DNA from: Actinomadura barringtoniae
GTDB taxonomy: Bacteria; Actinomycetota; Actinomycetes; Streptosporangiales; Streptosporangiaceae
Length of the DNA stretch: 64,000 bases
Assembly (NCBI RefSeq): GCF_017573505.1
Contig: NZ_JAGEOJ010000008.1
Location: 248,001 to 312,000, forward strand
Direction: 5' to 3'
The position numbers and the translations under genes are program-made. Under the pieces are notes generated by a model. The model had not been told where the DNA came from, did no database searches, and saw nothing but the letters and a program-made list of their open reading frames with translations. Positions 50,029 through 58,830 of the stretch are shown in pieces (the first letter of the stretch is position 1; the number at the start of each line of letters is the position of its first letter).

Positions 50029-51144
50029 CTACACGATGGGCAAGTCGGCCGCGACGCGAAAGCCCGTTCCCTCCGGGCGGGGGCCGTAGACCAGCTCACC
50101 GCCGGCGGCCACGACGCGTTCGCGCATGCCGGTGAGCCCGTGACCTCCCCCAACGCCGCCGTCCGGCGCATCGCCGTGGCCGTCGTCGGACACCTCCAGC
50201 CGCAGCGCGCCCTCGTCCCAGCGAACGCGGACGACGACCGTGCCGGCGCCCGCGTGCTTGACCACGTTGGTGAGCGACTCCTGAACGATCCGGTAAGCGG
50301 TGGCGGCGAGGTCGGGCGGAACGGGCCGTGACGCGCCCTCCTCCTCCAGCCTCACCTGGAGCCCGGCGTCGCGTACGCCCGCCGCCAGCGCGGGAAGCCC
50401 ATCCAGGCCGGGCAGCGGCCGCCGGTCGGCGTCCTCCGAGCGCAGTACGCCGAGGACCCGGCGCAGTTGTGCGAGCGTCTCGCGCGCCGTGCTCCCGATC
50501 GTGTCGAAGACCCGCTCGGCCCTGCCCGGGTCGCTGCGCACGACCGCCGAGCCGCCCTCGGCCTGGATGGCGATCATGCTGACGGAGTGGGCGAGGATGT
50601 CGTGCATCTCGCGCGCGATCCGCTCGCGTTCCCTGGTCGCGGCGGCCTGCTCCTCCTCGGCGTGCCGCAGCGCGCGTTCCTCCAGCATCGCGATCCGGTC
50701 CCGGCGGGCCCGCGCGGTCGTGCCGAGGGCGTGCGCGACGGCGAACGCCATCCCGACCACCCCGAGGTTGGCGAACTCGTCGCCGGGGATCAGGATCGAG
50801 CCCGTCACGCCCGCGACCGTCCCGGCGATCGCCAGCGCCCGCTTTCCCGGCGGGCAGAGGTCGGCGAAGGTGTAGGTCATCACCAGCTGCACGGCCGGGA
50901 ACTGCCCGAGCAGCTTGGCCGGGGCGAGGAACGAGGTGCCGAGGCCGCAGAGCAGCGTCATCGCGAACGGGTACCGCCGCCGCCACATCAGCGGCAGTGA
51001 GTAGGCCGACGCCACGAGCGGGACCCACCACTCCAGGCGCCCGTTGATGCCCGCCTGGAGAACGACGTTGAGCCCGCACGCGATGGTGATCACGGCGTCC
51101 ACGGCGACCGGCGGTAGCCGCCTGAGCGCCGCGAGGATCTCCAC
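50029..51144 (-). CDS. NarL-type sensor histidine kinase
   Basis: 371 residues from GTG 51144 (earlier GTGs would add up to 15). Four to five N-terminal spans (VDAVITIACGLNVVLQ, WWVPLVASAYSLPLMWRRR, FANLGVVGMAFAVAHALG), HisKA_3 dimerisation with phospho-His in RERIAREMHDILAHSVSMIAIQ, and HATPase ending LEVSDDGHG and GHGLTGMRERV. The sensor has almost no external loops, like envelope-stress kinases of the LiaS/DesK group. Pairs with the response regulator immediately downstream. Confidence 0.92.
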   Translation of the reverse strand: MEILAALRRLPPVAVDAVITIACGLNVVLQAGINGRLEWWVPLVASAYSLPLMWRRRYPFAMTLLCGLGTSFLAPAKLLGQFPAVQLVMTYTFADLCPPGKRALAIAGTVAGVTGSILIPGDEFANLGVVGMAFAVAHALGTTARARRDRIAMLEERALRHAEEEQAAATRERERIAREMHDILAHSVSMIAIQAEGGSAVVRSDPGRAERVFDTIGSTARETLAQLRRVLGVLRSEDADRRPLPGLDGLPALAAGVRDAGLQVRLEEEGASRPVPPDLAATAYRIVQESLTNVVKHAGAGTVVVRVRWDEGALRLEVSDDGHGDAPDGGVGGGHGLTGMRERVVAAGGELVYGPRPEGTGFRVAADLPIV

Positions 51145-51211
51145 GGCCCCAGTATCGGCGCCGGGCCCGCGGCGCGTCCTCACTCTCAAGAGCGAGGCCC
51201 GCTCCCCCGCC

Positions 51212-52048
51212 TCACCGACCCTTGAGGAGCTCCACGACGGGCGCGAACGTCTCGACGAACGGCGAGGGCACGGTCACGTACGAGATCCCGAGCTCGTCGC
51301 GCCGCCGTTCCAGCGTGTCGGCCATCTGCCGCGGCGTCCCCGACAGCGCCACCACCGACCCGGCGTCGCGCAGGTCGGCGAGGCTGACGCCCATCCGTCC
51401 GGCCAGCCATTCGGGTGCGTCGTCGCCGACCACCTGCACGCTGCCGCACAGCTCGATCTCGTCGAACCGGTCCCCCGCCGCGTCCCGCACGATCTTCACG
51501 CGTTCGGCGAGGCCCGCCTCGTCGGTCAGCGGCGGGATGCCGAACGCGATGGTGTCGGCCTTGGCCGCCGCCATCGACAGCATCCGCGGCCCGCCGCCCG
51601 CGACCAGGACGCGGGGCCGGGTGCCGGTACCGCCGTAGACCCCGTCGACCGGCGTGGCCAGCGCGTCGATGACCTCGCCGATCCGCTCGATGCGCTCGCG
51701 CGGCGTGCCGTACGGCAGGTCGAACACCTCCGCGTCGGCCTCGGCGCCCGGACGACCCGCGCCAAGCCCCAGTTCGAAGCGGTCGCCGGTCAGCAGGGCC
51801 ATCGTGCCCGCCTCCTGGACGATCTGGTTGACCGGGCGGAACGGGACGGCCAGCACGAACGACCCGACGTGCAGGTCCGTGGTGGCCGTGGCCGCTGCGG
51901 CGAGCGCGGGCAGCGTCGCCATCATGGGCGCGCCGTCGGGCATCAGCATGGTCGAGAAGCCGTTGCGCTCGGCCTGCCTCGCCAAGCCCGTCCATTCGTC
52001 CGCGGTACGTGCGAATCCCGACACCAGTCCAAAGCGAAAGTTCGTCAT
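51212..52048 (-). CDS. LLM-class F420-dependent oxidoreductase (second)
   Basis: 278 residues from ATG 52048. TIGR03621-like luciferase fold: FRFGLVSGFARTADEWTGLARQAERNGFSTMLMPD, DLHVGSFVLAVPFRPVNQIVQEAGTMALLTGDRFELGLGAGRPG, RVLVAGGGPRMLSMAAAKAD, SYVTVPSPFVETFAPV. F420 dependence is inferred from the family. No strong ribosome site (GAGGCC). A large palindrome lies 9-30 bases upstream, separated from the methyltransferase gene by a terminator, so it has its own regulated promoter. Confidence 0.87.
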   Translation of the reverse strand: MTNFRFGLVSGFARTADEWTGLARQAERNGFSTMLMPDGAPMMATLPALAAAATATTDLHVGSFVLAVPFRPVNQIVQEAGTMALLTGDRFELGLGAGRPGAEADAEVFDLPYGTPRERIERIGEVIDALATPVDGVYGGTGTRPRVLVAGGGPRMLSMAAAKADTIAFGIPPLTDEAGLAERVKIVRDAAGDRFDEIELCGSVQVVGDDAPEWLAGRMGVSLADLRDAGSVVALSGTPRQMADTLERRRDELGISYVTVPSPFVETFAPVVELLKGR

Positions 52049-52056
52049 GGCCTCAG

Positions 52057-52078
52057 AATGAGTGAGCACCCACTCATT
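52057..52078 (-). promoter_or_regulatory. 22-bp palindrome AATGAGTG-N6-CACTCATT
   Basis: Perfect outer eight-base arms (52057-52064 and 52071-52078) with centre AGCACC. TetR-type operators of this form (TGAGTG/CACTCA) are common, but no TetR gene is adjacent, so the regulator is encoded elsewhere. Positioned directly upstream of the second LLM gene. Confidence 0.72.
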
Positions 52079-52089
52079 TGTCAAGAAAG

Positions 52090-52111
52090 CCTTCCGGCCC
52101 GAGCCGGAAGG
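52090..52111 (-). terminator. Intrinsic terminator of methyltransferase gene
   Basis: CCTTCCGGC-TCGG-GCCGGAAGG read on the minus strand, a perfect nine-base stem with a tetraloop, followed by CTTTCTTG. It lies 16 bases after the methyltransferase stop. The best intrinsic terminator in the window. Confidence 0.8.
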
Positions 52112-52126
52112 TGCGAATCAGCGGGG

Positions 52127-52930
52127 CTAGCGGGTGCCGTGGGCCAGCAGCGCGCACGCGGGCAGGGTCACCCGGCCGTCCTCGCCGACGGGGAACGTGG
52201 CGATGATCCGGTCGTACTCGGCGCGGATCTTGGCCACGGTGGAGGGGTCCTGCCGGTTGATCACCGCGCCGTTGCACGCGGTCCCGGCGACCACGTCGTC
52301 CCACCAGGCGCCCGGGTCCACGGTGTGCTCCCAGCGCAGCGTGTCGGCCCCGGCGCCCGCGAACCCGGCGGCGCCGAGCAGCCCCGCGAAGGCCTTGGGC
52401 TCGGCGTAGACGCCGAACGGCTGGGCGGCGGGCACGTCGTCGGGCTGCCCGACCTCGGCTGCCTGCACGGCCTCGGAGAAGACCTTGTTGGCGCGCATGT
52501 CCGGGTAACGCCAGCAGGTGAGCGCGATCCGGCCGCCGGGACGCAGCACCCGGTACAGCTCCTCGATCGCGGCGGGCGGGTTGCCGGTGTGGTTGATGAC
52601 GTAGTTGCCGACGACCGCGTCGAACTCCTCGTCGGGGAACGGCAGCTCCGGCAGCGTCGCGAGCTGGACGTGGGTGTGCGGGTGGCGCCGCGCGACGACC
52701 TCCAGCATGTCCAGGTCGGCGTCGGCGGAGGTCACCTGGGCGCCCAGCTCCAGCGCCGCGGCCGTCACCGGACCGGGCCCGCAGCCGATGTCCAGCAGGC
52801 GCGTCCGCGGGCCGACCCGGGTGCTGTTCAGCAGCGGCTCCACGGTGTGGGCGGTCAGCCGGGCGAACCCCCGGTCGTACGCCTCGGCCCGGCCCGGCCA
52901 GTTGGCGCGCTCGAACGCGTCGAAATCCAT
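52127..52930 (-). CDS. Class I SAM-dependent methyltransferase
   Basis: 267 residues from ATG 52930 (AAGGG nine bases upstream). Motif I RLLDIGCGPGPVTAAALE, acidic loop TSADADLDML, then FDAVVGNYVINHTGNP and LRPGGRIALTCWRYPD. UbiE/Coq5-like small-molecule methyltransferase. Single gene ended by a strong terminator. Its upstream neighbour is the helicase, same strand, 70 bases away. Substrate unknown. Confidence 0.86.
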   Translation of the reverse strand: MDFDAFERANWPGRAEAYDRGFARLTAHTVEPLLNSTRVGPRTRLLDIGCGPGPVTAAALELGAQVTSADADLDMLEVVARRHPHTHVQLATLPELPFPDEEFDAVVGNYVINHTGNPPAAIEELYRVLRPGGRIALTCWRYPDMRANKVFSEAVQAAEVGQPDDVPAAQPFGVYAEPKAFAGLLGAAGFAGAGADTLRWEHTVDPGAWWDDVVAGTACNGAVINRQDPSTVAKIRAEYDRIIATFPVGEDGRVTLPACALLAHGTR

Positions 52931-52949
52931 CAAGCAACCCTTCCCACGC

Positions 52950-53003
52950 ACATCACAGCATCACGAAGTCACAGCATCACGGCGTCACGGCGTCACGGCG
53001 TCA
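52950..53003 (-). repeat. Short GTCAC-type repeats at helicase 3' end
   Basis: CACAGCATCACGAAGTCACAGCATCACGG then CACGGCGT three times, running up to the helicase stop (53001). Low-complexity slippage sequence between helicase and methyltransferase genes; no function assigned. Confidence 0.7.
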
Positions 53004-55496
53004 CATGCGGTCGACGGCGGTCACCTTGACGACCGCCTCCCCGGCGTCGTCGGAGCCCGCCAGGTCGACCTCGGCGCTGATGCCCCAGTCATGGTCGCCC
53101 GCCGGGTCGTCGAAGGTCTGGCGCACCCGCCACAGGGCGTCCTCGGGCACCTCCTCGATCCGCAGCAGCTGCGGCCCGCGGGCGTCCGGCCCGGTGAACA
53201 GGTCGTCGTGCTCCTCGAAGTAGGCGTCCATGGCGGCGGGCCAGTCGATGTCGGGGTCCAGTTCGGCGAGGTCGCGGTAGTGCTCCAGCGCGGCCAGCTC
53301 GACGCGGCGGAACATCGCGTTGCGCACCAGCACGCGGAACGCGCGGGTGTTGGCGGTGACCTTGGTGACGCGCTCCTCGAGATCGGCGTCCAGGGTCTCG
53401 TCGCCGGGGTTGGCCAGCTGCTCCCACTCGTTCAGCAGGCTGGAGTCGACCTGGCGGACCAGCTCGCCGAGCCACTCGATGAGGTCGATGAGATCGTCGT
53501 TCTTGATGGACTCGGGAACGGTCTGCTGCAGGGCCTTGTAGGCGCCCGACAGGTACCGCAGCACCATGCCCTCGCCGCGCGCGAGCTCGTAGTAGGCGAT
53601 GTACTCGGTGAACGTCATCGCCCGCTCGTACATGTCCCGCACGACCGTCTTCGGCCGGAGCGGGTGGTCGCCTACCCAGGGGTGGCCGCGGCGGTACAGC
53701 TCGTACGCCGCCTCCAGCTCCTCCTCCAGCGGCTTGGGGTAGTCGACGTCCTGGAGCGCCTCCATGCGCTCCTCGTACTCCATGCCCTCGGCCTTCATCT
53801 CCGCGACCGCCTCGCCGCGCGCCTTGTTGAGCTGGGCGGCGATGATCTGGCGCGGGTCCTCCAGCGTCGACTCGATGACCGACAGGACGTCCAGCGCGTA
53901 GGTGGGCGAGCCGGGGTCGAGCAGCTCGAACGCGGCCAGCGCGAACGTGGACAGCGCCTGGTTGAGCGCGAAGTCCTCCTGGAGGTCGACGGTGATGCGA
54001 GCCCAGCGGCCCTGCTCGTCGGGGACCTCCAGCTGCTCGACCACTCCCCCGGCCAGCAGCGAACGGTAGATCGCGATGGCCTGCGAGATGTGGCGGCGCT
54101 GGGCGGGCCGGTCCTCGTGGTTGTCGGTGAGGAGCTTCTTCATCGCCTGGTAGGCGTTGCCGGGCCGGCCGATGACCGACAGCAGCATCGCGTGGCTGAC
54201 GCGGAACCGCGATTTCAACGGCTCGGGCTCGGCGGTCTGCAGCTTGGCGAAGACCTCCTCGTCCCAGCCGACGAAGCCCTCGGGGGCCTTCTTGCGCTGG
54301 ACCTTGCGGCGCTTCTTGGGGTCGTCGCCGGCCTTGGCGAGGGCCTTCTCGTTCTCCACCACGTGGTCGGGGGCCTGCGCGACGACGTAGCCGATGGTGT
54401 CGAACCCGGCCCGGCCCGCGCGCCCGGCGATCTGGTGGAACTCGCGGGCGCGCAGCCGCCGCACGCGGTGCCCGTCGTACTTGGACAGCGCGGTGAACAC
54501 GACCGTGCGGATCGGCACGTTCACCCCGACGCCGAGCGTGTCGGTGCCGCAGATGACCTTCAGCAGCCCGGCCTGCGCGAGCCGTTCCACCAGCCGCCGG
54601 TATTTCGGCAGCATCCCGGCGTGGTGGACGCCGATGCCGTGCCGCACGAACCGCGACAGGTTGCGGCCGAACTTGGTGGTAAAGCGGAAGCCGCCGATCA
54701 GGTCGGCGATGCGCGCCTTCTCCTCCTTGCTGCAGACGTTGATGCTCATCAGCGCCTGCGCCCGCTCGATCGCCGCCGCCTGGGTGAAGTGCACCAGGTA
54801 GATCGGCGCCTTCTGGACCGAGAGCAGCTCCTCGATCGTCTCGTGCAGCGGGGTCGTGCGGTACTCGTACTTCAGCGGAACGGGCCGCTCGGCCGAGCTC
54901 ACCACCGCGGTCGGCCGTCCGGTGCGGCGGCTGAGGTCCTTCTCGAAGCGGGCGACGTCGCCGAGCGTGGCCGACATCAGCAGGAACTGCGCCTGCGGCA
55001 GCTCCAGGATCGGGATCTGCCAGGCCCAGCCGCGCTCGGGCTCGGCGTAGAAATGGAACTCGTCCATCACGACCAGGCCGATGTCGGCCTCGGCGCCGTC
55101 GCGCATCGCGATGTTGGCCAGCACCTCGGCCGTGCAGCAGATGATCGGGGCGTCGGCGTTGATGCTGGCGTCGCCGGTCATCATGCCGACGTTGTCGCTG
55201 CCGAACATCGCGGTCAGGTCGAAGAACTTCTCCGACACCAGGGCCTTGATCGGCGCGGTGTAGAACGAGACCTCGTCCCGCGCCAGCGCCGCGAACTGGG
55301 CGCCCGCGGCGACCAGGCTCTTGCCGGAGCCGGTCGGCGTCGCCAAGATCACGTTGGAGCCCGAGACCGCCTCGATCAGCGCCTCCTCCTGGGCGGGGTA
55401 GAGCGTGACCCCGCGTTCGGCCGACACCCAGCCCTCGAAGGCCTCGAAGAGCGCGTCGGGGTCGGGTTCGGCGGGAAGGCGGTCGATGAGGGTCAC
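53001..55496 (-). CDS. DEAD/DEAH-box helicase with DUF3516 (Ski2/Mtr4-like)
   Basis: 831 residues from GTG 55496 (AGGATGGAGG upstream). Motif I ATPTGSGKS (about 52-60), TAPIKALVSEK (Ia), DEFHF (II), LMSATLGD (III), CGTDTLGVGVNVPIRTVVF (V) and FHQIAGRAGRAGFD (VI). The C-terminal 400 residues are the actinobacterial DUF3516 domain. Family members resemble exosome-associated Ski2-type RNA helicases and probably unwind structured RNA in turnover. Linker KKRRKVQRKK after motif VI is very basic. Encoded alone. Confidence 0.93.
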   Translation of the reverse strand: MTLIDRLPAEPDPDALFEAFEGWVSAERGVTLYPAQEEALIEAVSGSNVILATPTGSGKSLVAAGAQFAALARDEVSFYTAPIKALVSEKFFDLTAMFGSDNVGMMTGDASINADAPIICCTAEVLANIAMRDGAEADIGLVVMDEFHFYAEPERGWAWQIPILELPQAQFLLMSATLGDVARFEKDLSRRTGRPTAVVSSAERPVPLKYEYRTTPLHETIEELLSVQKAPIYLVHFTQAAAIERAQALMSINVCSKEEKARIADLIGGFRFTTKFGRNLSRFVRHGIGVHHAGMLPKYRRLVERLAQAGLLKVICGTDTLGVGVNVPIRTVVFTALSKYDGHRVRRLRAREFHQIAGRAGRAGFDTIGYVVAQAPDHVVENEKALAKAGDDPKKRRKVQRKKAPEGFVGWDEEVFAKLQTAEPEPLKSRFRVSHAMLLSVIGRPGNAYQAMKKLLTDNHEDRPAQRRHISQAIAIYRSLLAGGVVEQLEVPDEQGRWARITVDLQEDFALNQALSTFALAAFELLDPGSPTYALDVLSVIESTLEDPRQIIAAQLNKARGEAVAEMKAEGMEYEERMEALQDVDYPKPLEEELEAAYELYRRGHPWVGDHPLRPKTVVRDMYERAMTFTEYIAYYELARGEGMVLRYLSGAYKALQQTVPESIKNDDLIDLIEWLGELVRQVDSSLLNEWEQLANPGDETLDADLEERVTKVTANTRAFRVLVRNAMFRRVELAALEHYRDLAELDPDIDWPAAMDAYFEEHDDLFTGPDARGPQLLRIEEVPEDALWRVRQTFDDPAGDHDWGISAEVDLAGSDDAGEAVVKVTAVDRM

Positions 55497-55624
55497 CCCT
55501 CCATCCTGCCCTTGATCACCCACTGCGTGAGCCACCCGGGGCGGGTCATCTCCAACTCGACATGGATTGTGGACCGTTCCGGTTCAATCCGGACCGCTGC
55601 CGGTCAGCCGTCTGGCGCCCTGAC

Positions 55625-55653
55625 CTGACAGGCCACACGCTTTGTCCTAACAA
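55625..55653 (+). promoter_or_regulatory. Promoter for aquaporin gene
   Basis: -35 CTGACA (55625-55630), 17-base spacer, -10 TAACAA (55648-55653); start near 55660, then AAGGAGG eight bases before ATG 55684. An imperfect repeat TCCGG-TTCAAT-CCGGA lies upstream. Confidence 0.55.
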
Positions 55654-55683
55654 TCCCAGTTTGCCCAGTTAAGGAGGGCAATC

Positions 55684-56379
55684 ATGAGGCGGTACGTCAC
55701 CGAGTTCATCGGGACGTTCTTCCTGGTCTTCACGGTGGGCACCACCGTGCTGGCCAAGGTGGAGCTGGCGCCCCTGGCCATCGGGTCCGTGCTGATGGTG
55801 ATGATCTACGCGGGCGGCCACATCTCCGGCGCGCACTACAACCCCGCCGTCACCCTCGGGGTGTTCATCCGGGGCAAGATCAACGGCGTGGACGCCGCCG
55901 CGTACTGGGTCGCGCAGATCGCGGGCGGCATCATCGGGGCGCTGGTCGCCAAGTGGGGCGTGAACCCCGGCAAGGTGACGGCCCTGTCACCCTCCGGCAG
56001 GACGCTCGGGGTCGCGTTCGTGGCCGAGGTCCTGTTCACCTTCGCGCTGGTGTACGTGGTGCTCAACGTCGCCACCAGCAAGGACCACCCCGACAACAGC
56101 TTCTACGGGCTGGCGATCGGCTTCACCGTGGCGGCGGGGGCGTTCGCGGTCGGCGGGCTGTCGGGCGGCGCGTTCAACCCGGCCGTCGCCTTCGGCGCGG
56201 CGAGCGCGGGCATGTTCGCCTGGTCGAAGATCTGGCTCTGGCTGATCGCCGATCTGGCGGGCGGTGCCGTGGCGGGGGCCACGTTCATCCTGCTCAACCC
56301 CGAGGACCGGGTGCCGATGGAGATGGGCCTGCCCAGGCAGCCCGCCGCCCCGCCCGCCGAGGCCCGCACCGCCGCCTAG
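55684..56379 (+). CDS. MIP-family channel (aquaporin)
   Basis: 231 residues, six spans and two half-helices with the NPA boxes: SGAHYNPAVTLGVFIRG and GGAFNPAVAFGAA. N-terminus RRYVTEFIGTFFLVFTVGTTV is typical. Selectivity-filter context (His in GGHISGAHYN, and a small residue before the second NPA) suggests a water-type rather than glycerol channel, inferred. AAGGAGG precedes the ATG. Single-gene unit; tail-to-tail with gnd. Confidence 0.92.
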   Translation: MRRYVTEFIGTFFLVFTVGTTVLAKVELAPLAIGSVLMVMIYAGGHISGAHYNPAVTLGVFIRGKINGVDAAAYWVAQIAGGIIGALVAKWGVNPGKVTALSPSGRTLGVAFVAEVLFTFALVYVVLNVATSKDHPDNSFYGLAIGFTVAAGAFAVGGLSGGAFNPAVAFGAASAGMFAWSKIWLWLIADLAGGAVAGATFILLNPEDRVPMEMGLPRQPAAPPAEARTAA

Positions 56380-56426
56380 GCCACCGCGCGAGCGGCGGCC
56401 CGGGCGGGGCACGAAGGCGCAGGGGG

Positions 56427-57854
56427 TCAGGCGGTCACCTCGGACCGGTCGCCGCCCCAGAGGGTGTGGAACGAGCCGTCGCGGTCGACGCGGCGGTAGG
56501 TGTGGGCGCCGAAGAAGTCGCGCTGCCCCTGCGTGAGCGCGGCGGGCAGCCGCTCGGCGCGCAGCGAGTCGTAGTAGGCGAGCGCGGCGGAGAACCCCGG
56601 CGTGGGGATGCCCAGCTTCACGCCGGTGGTGATCACGTTCCGCCAGGCGTCCTGGGCGGCGCCGACGGCCTCGGCGAAGTGGCCGGCGGTGAGCAGGGTG
56701 GGCAGGCCCGGGTCGGCGTCGTAGGCGGCCCGGATCTCGTTGAGGAAGCGGGCGCGGATGATGCAGCCGCCGCGCCAGATGGTCGCCATCGCGCCCGCGT
56801 CGATGTTCCAGCCGTACTCGGCGCTGCCCGCCTGGATCTCGTGGAAGCCCTGCGCGTACGCGACGACCTTGGAGGCGTAGAGCGCCTGCTCGACGGCGTC
56901 GGCGAAGCCGGACTCCTCCACCTTGGCGCGGGCCGGGCCGGGCAGTCCCTGGGCGGCCTCGCGCAGGTCGGCGTGGCCGGACACCGAACGGGCGAAGACG
57001 GCCTCGGCGATGCCACCGACCGGGACGCCGAGGTCCAGGGCGGTCTGCACGGTCCAGCGGCCGGTGCCCTTCTGCTCGGCCTGGTCCAGCACGACGTCGA
57101 CGAACGGCTTGCCGGTCGCGGCGTCGGTGTGCGCGAGCACCTCGGCGGTGATCTCGATGAGGTAGGACTCCAGGCGCCCGGTGTTCCAGGTCTTGAAGAC
57201 CTCGGCGATCTCGGCCGGGGACAGGCCCGAGGCGTACCGCAGCAGGTCGTAGGCCTCGGCGATCAGCTGCATGTCGGCGTACTCGATGCCGTTATGCACC
57301 ATCTTCACGAAATGACCGGCACCGTCCGGGCCGACGTGGGTCGCGCACGGCACGCCGTCGACCTTGGCCGAGATGTCCTCCAGCAGCGGCCCGAGCGCCT
57401 CGTAGGACTCCGGGGAGCCGCCCGGCATGATGCTCGGCCCGTTCAGCGCGCCCTCCTCGCCACCGGAGATCCCGGTGCCGACGAAGTGCAGGCCGCGCTC
57501 GCGCAGCGCCGCCTCGCGCCGCCGGGTGTCGGCGAAGTGCGCGTTGCCGCCGTCCACGATCATGTCGCCGGGCTCCAGCAGCGGCGCGAACTCCTCGATC
57601 ACCGCGTCGGTGGGCCCGCCCGCCTTCACCATGATCACCAGTCGGCGGGGGCGCTCCAGCGCCGCGACGAACTCCTCGGCGGTCTCGGCGGGGATGAACG
57701 TGCCCTCGTCGCCGAACTCCTCCACCAGCGCCTTGGTCTTGGCCGCCGTGCGGTTGTGCACCGCCACCGGATGCCCGTGCCGTGCAAGGTTCCGTGCCAG
57801 GTTGCGGCCCATGACCGCGAGCCCCGTCACACCGATCCGCGCCTGCTGTGCCAT
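56427..57854 (-). CDS. gnd: 6-phosphogluconate dehydrogenase, decarboxylating
   Basis: 475 residues, the size of the classical long GND enzyme of the oxidative pentose phosphate pathway (6-phosphogluconate to ribulose 5-phosphate, CO2 and NAD(P)H). Rossmann [30 protein letters not shown]; substrate motif [21 protein letters not shown]; catalytic Lys in [18 protein letters not shown]-terminal [12 protein letters not shown] and [13 protein letters not shown]-like tail ([15 protein letters not shown]). ATG 57854; the Met-Ala-Gln start is normal. Divergent from the HAD/GH65 operon. Confidence 0.95.
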   Translation of the reverse strand: MAQQARIGVTGLAVMGRNLARNLARHGHPVAVHNRTAAKTKALVEEFGDEGTFIPAETAEEFVAALERPRRLVIMVKAGGPTDAVIEEFAPLLEPGDMIVDGGNAHFADTRRREAALRERGLHFVGTGISGGEEGALNGPSIMPGGSPESYEALGPLLEDISAKVDGVPCATHVGPDGAGHFVKMVHNGIEYADMQLIAEAYDLLRYASGLSPAEIAEVFKTWNTGRLESYLIEITAEVLAHTDAATGKPFVDVVLDQAEQKGTGRWTVQTALDLGVPVGGIAEAVFARSVSGHADLREAAQGLPGPARAKVEESGFADAVEQALYASKVVAYAQGFHEIQAGSAEYGWNIDAGAMATIWRGGCIIRARFLNEIRAAYDADPGLPTLLTAGHFAEAVGAAQDAWRNVITTGVKLGIPTPGFSAALAYYDSLRAERLPAALTQGQRDFFGAHTYRRVDRDGSFHTLWGGDRSEVTA

Positions 57855-57992
57855 ATGGATGGCTCCCTCTCCCCCGACGTCGATGGCGGCCGTACACCAA
57901 CGTACGCGTCCGCCTCGCGGCGCGTTCGACCGACCTGTGAGATTGATCAACCCTTCGGCATGTCCTTGTCTTCCCCGGGAACGCTCCGCGAG

Positions 57993-58050
57993 GTGGAATG
58001 ACAGCGTTGAATGTGGAATGGCAGCGGTTGAATGGCTGACAGCGTTGAAT
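57993..58050 (+). repeat. Three direct repeats GACAGCGTTGAAT upstream of HAD gene
   Basis: GTGGAATGACAGCGTTGAAT (57993-58012), GTGGAATGGCAGCGGTTGAAT (58013-58033, 21 bases) and a third GACAGCGTTGAAT ending at 58050. Spaced by about two helical turns immediately upstream of the ribosome site, so they may bind an iteron-type activator or repressor of the HAD-GH65 operon. Confidence 0.65.
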
Positions 58051-58077
58051 CTGGAGAGAACAGCCGGAGGGGGAAGC

Positions 58078-58830
58078 GTGCTGGGACTGCCCGATGAGGT
58101 CGAGGCCTGCCTGTTCGATCTGGACGGTGTGCTCACGGGGACGGCGTCGGTGCACGCCGCCGCGTGGAAGCAGATGTTCGACGCCTATCTGAAGGAACGG
58201 GCGGAACGGACCGGCGACCCGTTCGTGCCGTTCGACCCGGTCAAGGACTACGGCGAGTACGTCGACGGCAAGCGGCGCGAGGACGGCACGCGCTCCTTCC
58301 TGTCCTCGCGCGACATCACGCTCCCCGAGGGCTCCCCGGACGACCCGCCAGAGGCCGAGACGGTCCACGGGCTCGGCTCCCGCAAGAACGCGCTGGTCCT
58401 GAAGCTGATCGACGAGAAGGGCGTGCAGGTCTTCGAGGGCTCGGTCCGCTACGTCCGGGCCGTACGCGAGGCCGGGCTGAAGACGGCCGTGGTCTCCTCC
58501 AGCGCCAACACCGTTCAGGTGCTGCGGGCCGCGAACATCACCGACCTGTTCGACGGCCGGGTCGACGGCGTCGTCGCCCAGGAGCGGAACCTGCCCGGCA
58601 AGCCCGCCCCCGACATGTTCCTGGCGGGCGCCGAGGCGGTCGGCGTCTCCGCCGCGCACGCCGCGGTGTTCGAGGACGCCCTGGCCGGCGTCGAGGCGGG
58701 CCGCGCGGGCAAGTTCGCCCGGGTGATCGGCGTGAACCGGGTCGACGACGCCCACGCGGCCGACCTGGCCGAGCACGGCGCCGACGTCGTGGTCTCCGAC
58801 CTGTCCGAGCTGATGGAGGAGGGCCGGTGA
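58078..58830 (+). CDS. Beta-phosphoglucomutase-type HAD hydrolase
   Basis: 250 residues from GTG 58078 (GGAGGGGG five bases upstream). HAD motif [11 protein letters not shown] with the nucleophile Asp and acid/base Asp, motif [10 protein letters not shown], Lys in [10 protein letters not shown] and motif [15 protein letters not shown]. The helical cap (residues 30-110) resembles bacterial beta-phosphoglucomutase, converting beta-glucose 1-phosphate to glucose 6-phosphate. The GTG of the GH65 gene overlaps its stop, so the pair makes and consumes beta-glucose 1-phosphate. Confidence 0.9.
   Translation: MLGLPDEVEACLFDLDGVLTGTASVHAAAWKQMFDAYLKERAERTGDPFVPFDPVKDYGEYVDGKRREDGTRSFLSSRDITLPEGSPDDPPEAETVHGLGSRKNALVLKLIDEKGVQVFEGSVRYVRAVREAGLKTAVVSSSANTVQVLRAANITDLFDGRVDGVVAQERNLPGKPAPDMFLAGAEAVGVSAAHAAVFEDALAGVEAGRAGKFARVIGVNRVDDAHAADLAEHGADVVVSDLSELMEEGR

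Noticed and set aside
52605-55628. Very long open frame on the plus strand opposite the DUF3516 helicase
   Set aside because: Arg/Gly/Val/Asp-rich, no domain, and exactly antisense to a helicase with all motifs in place. A GC-bias artefact.
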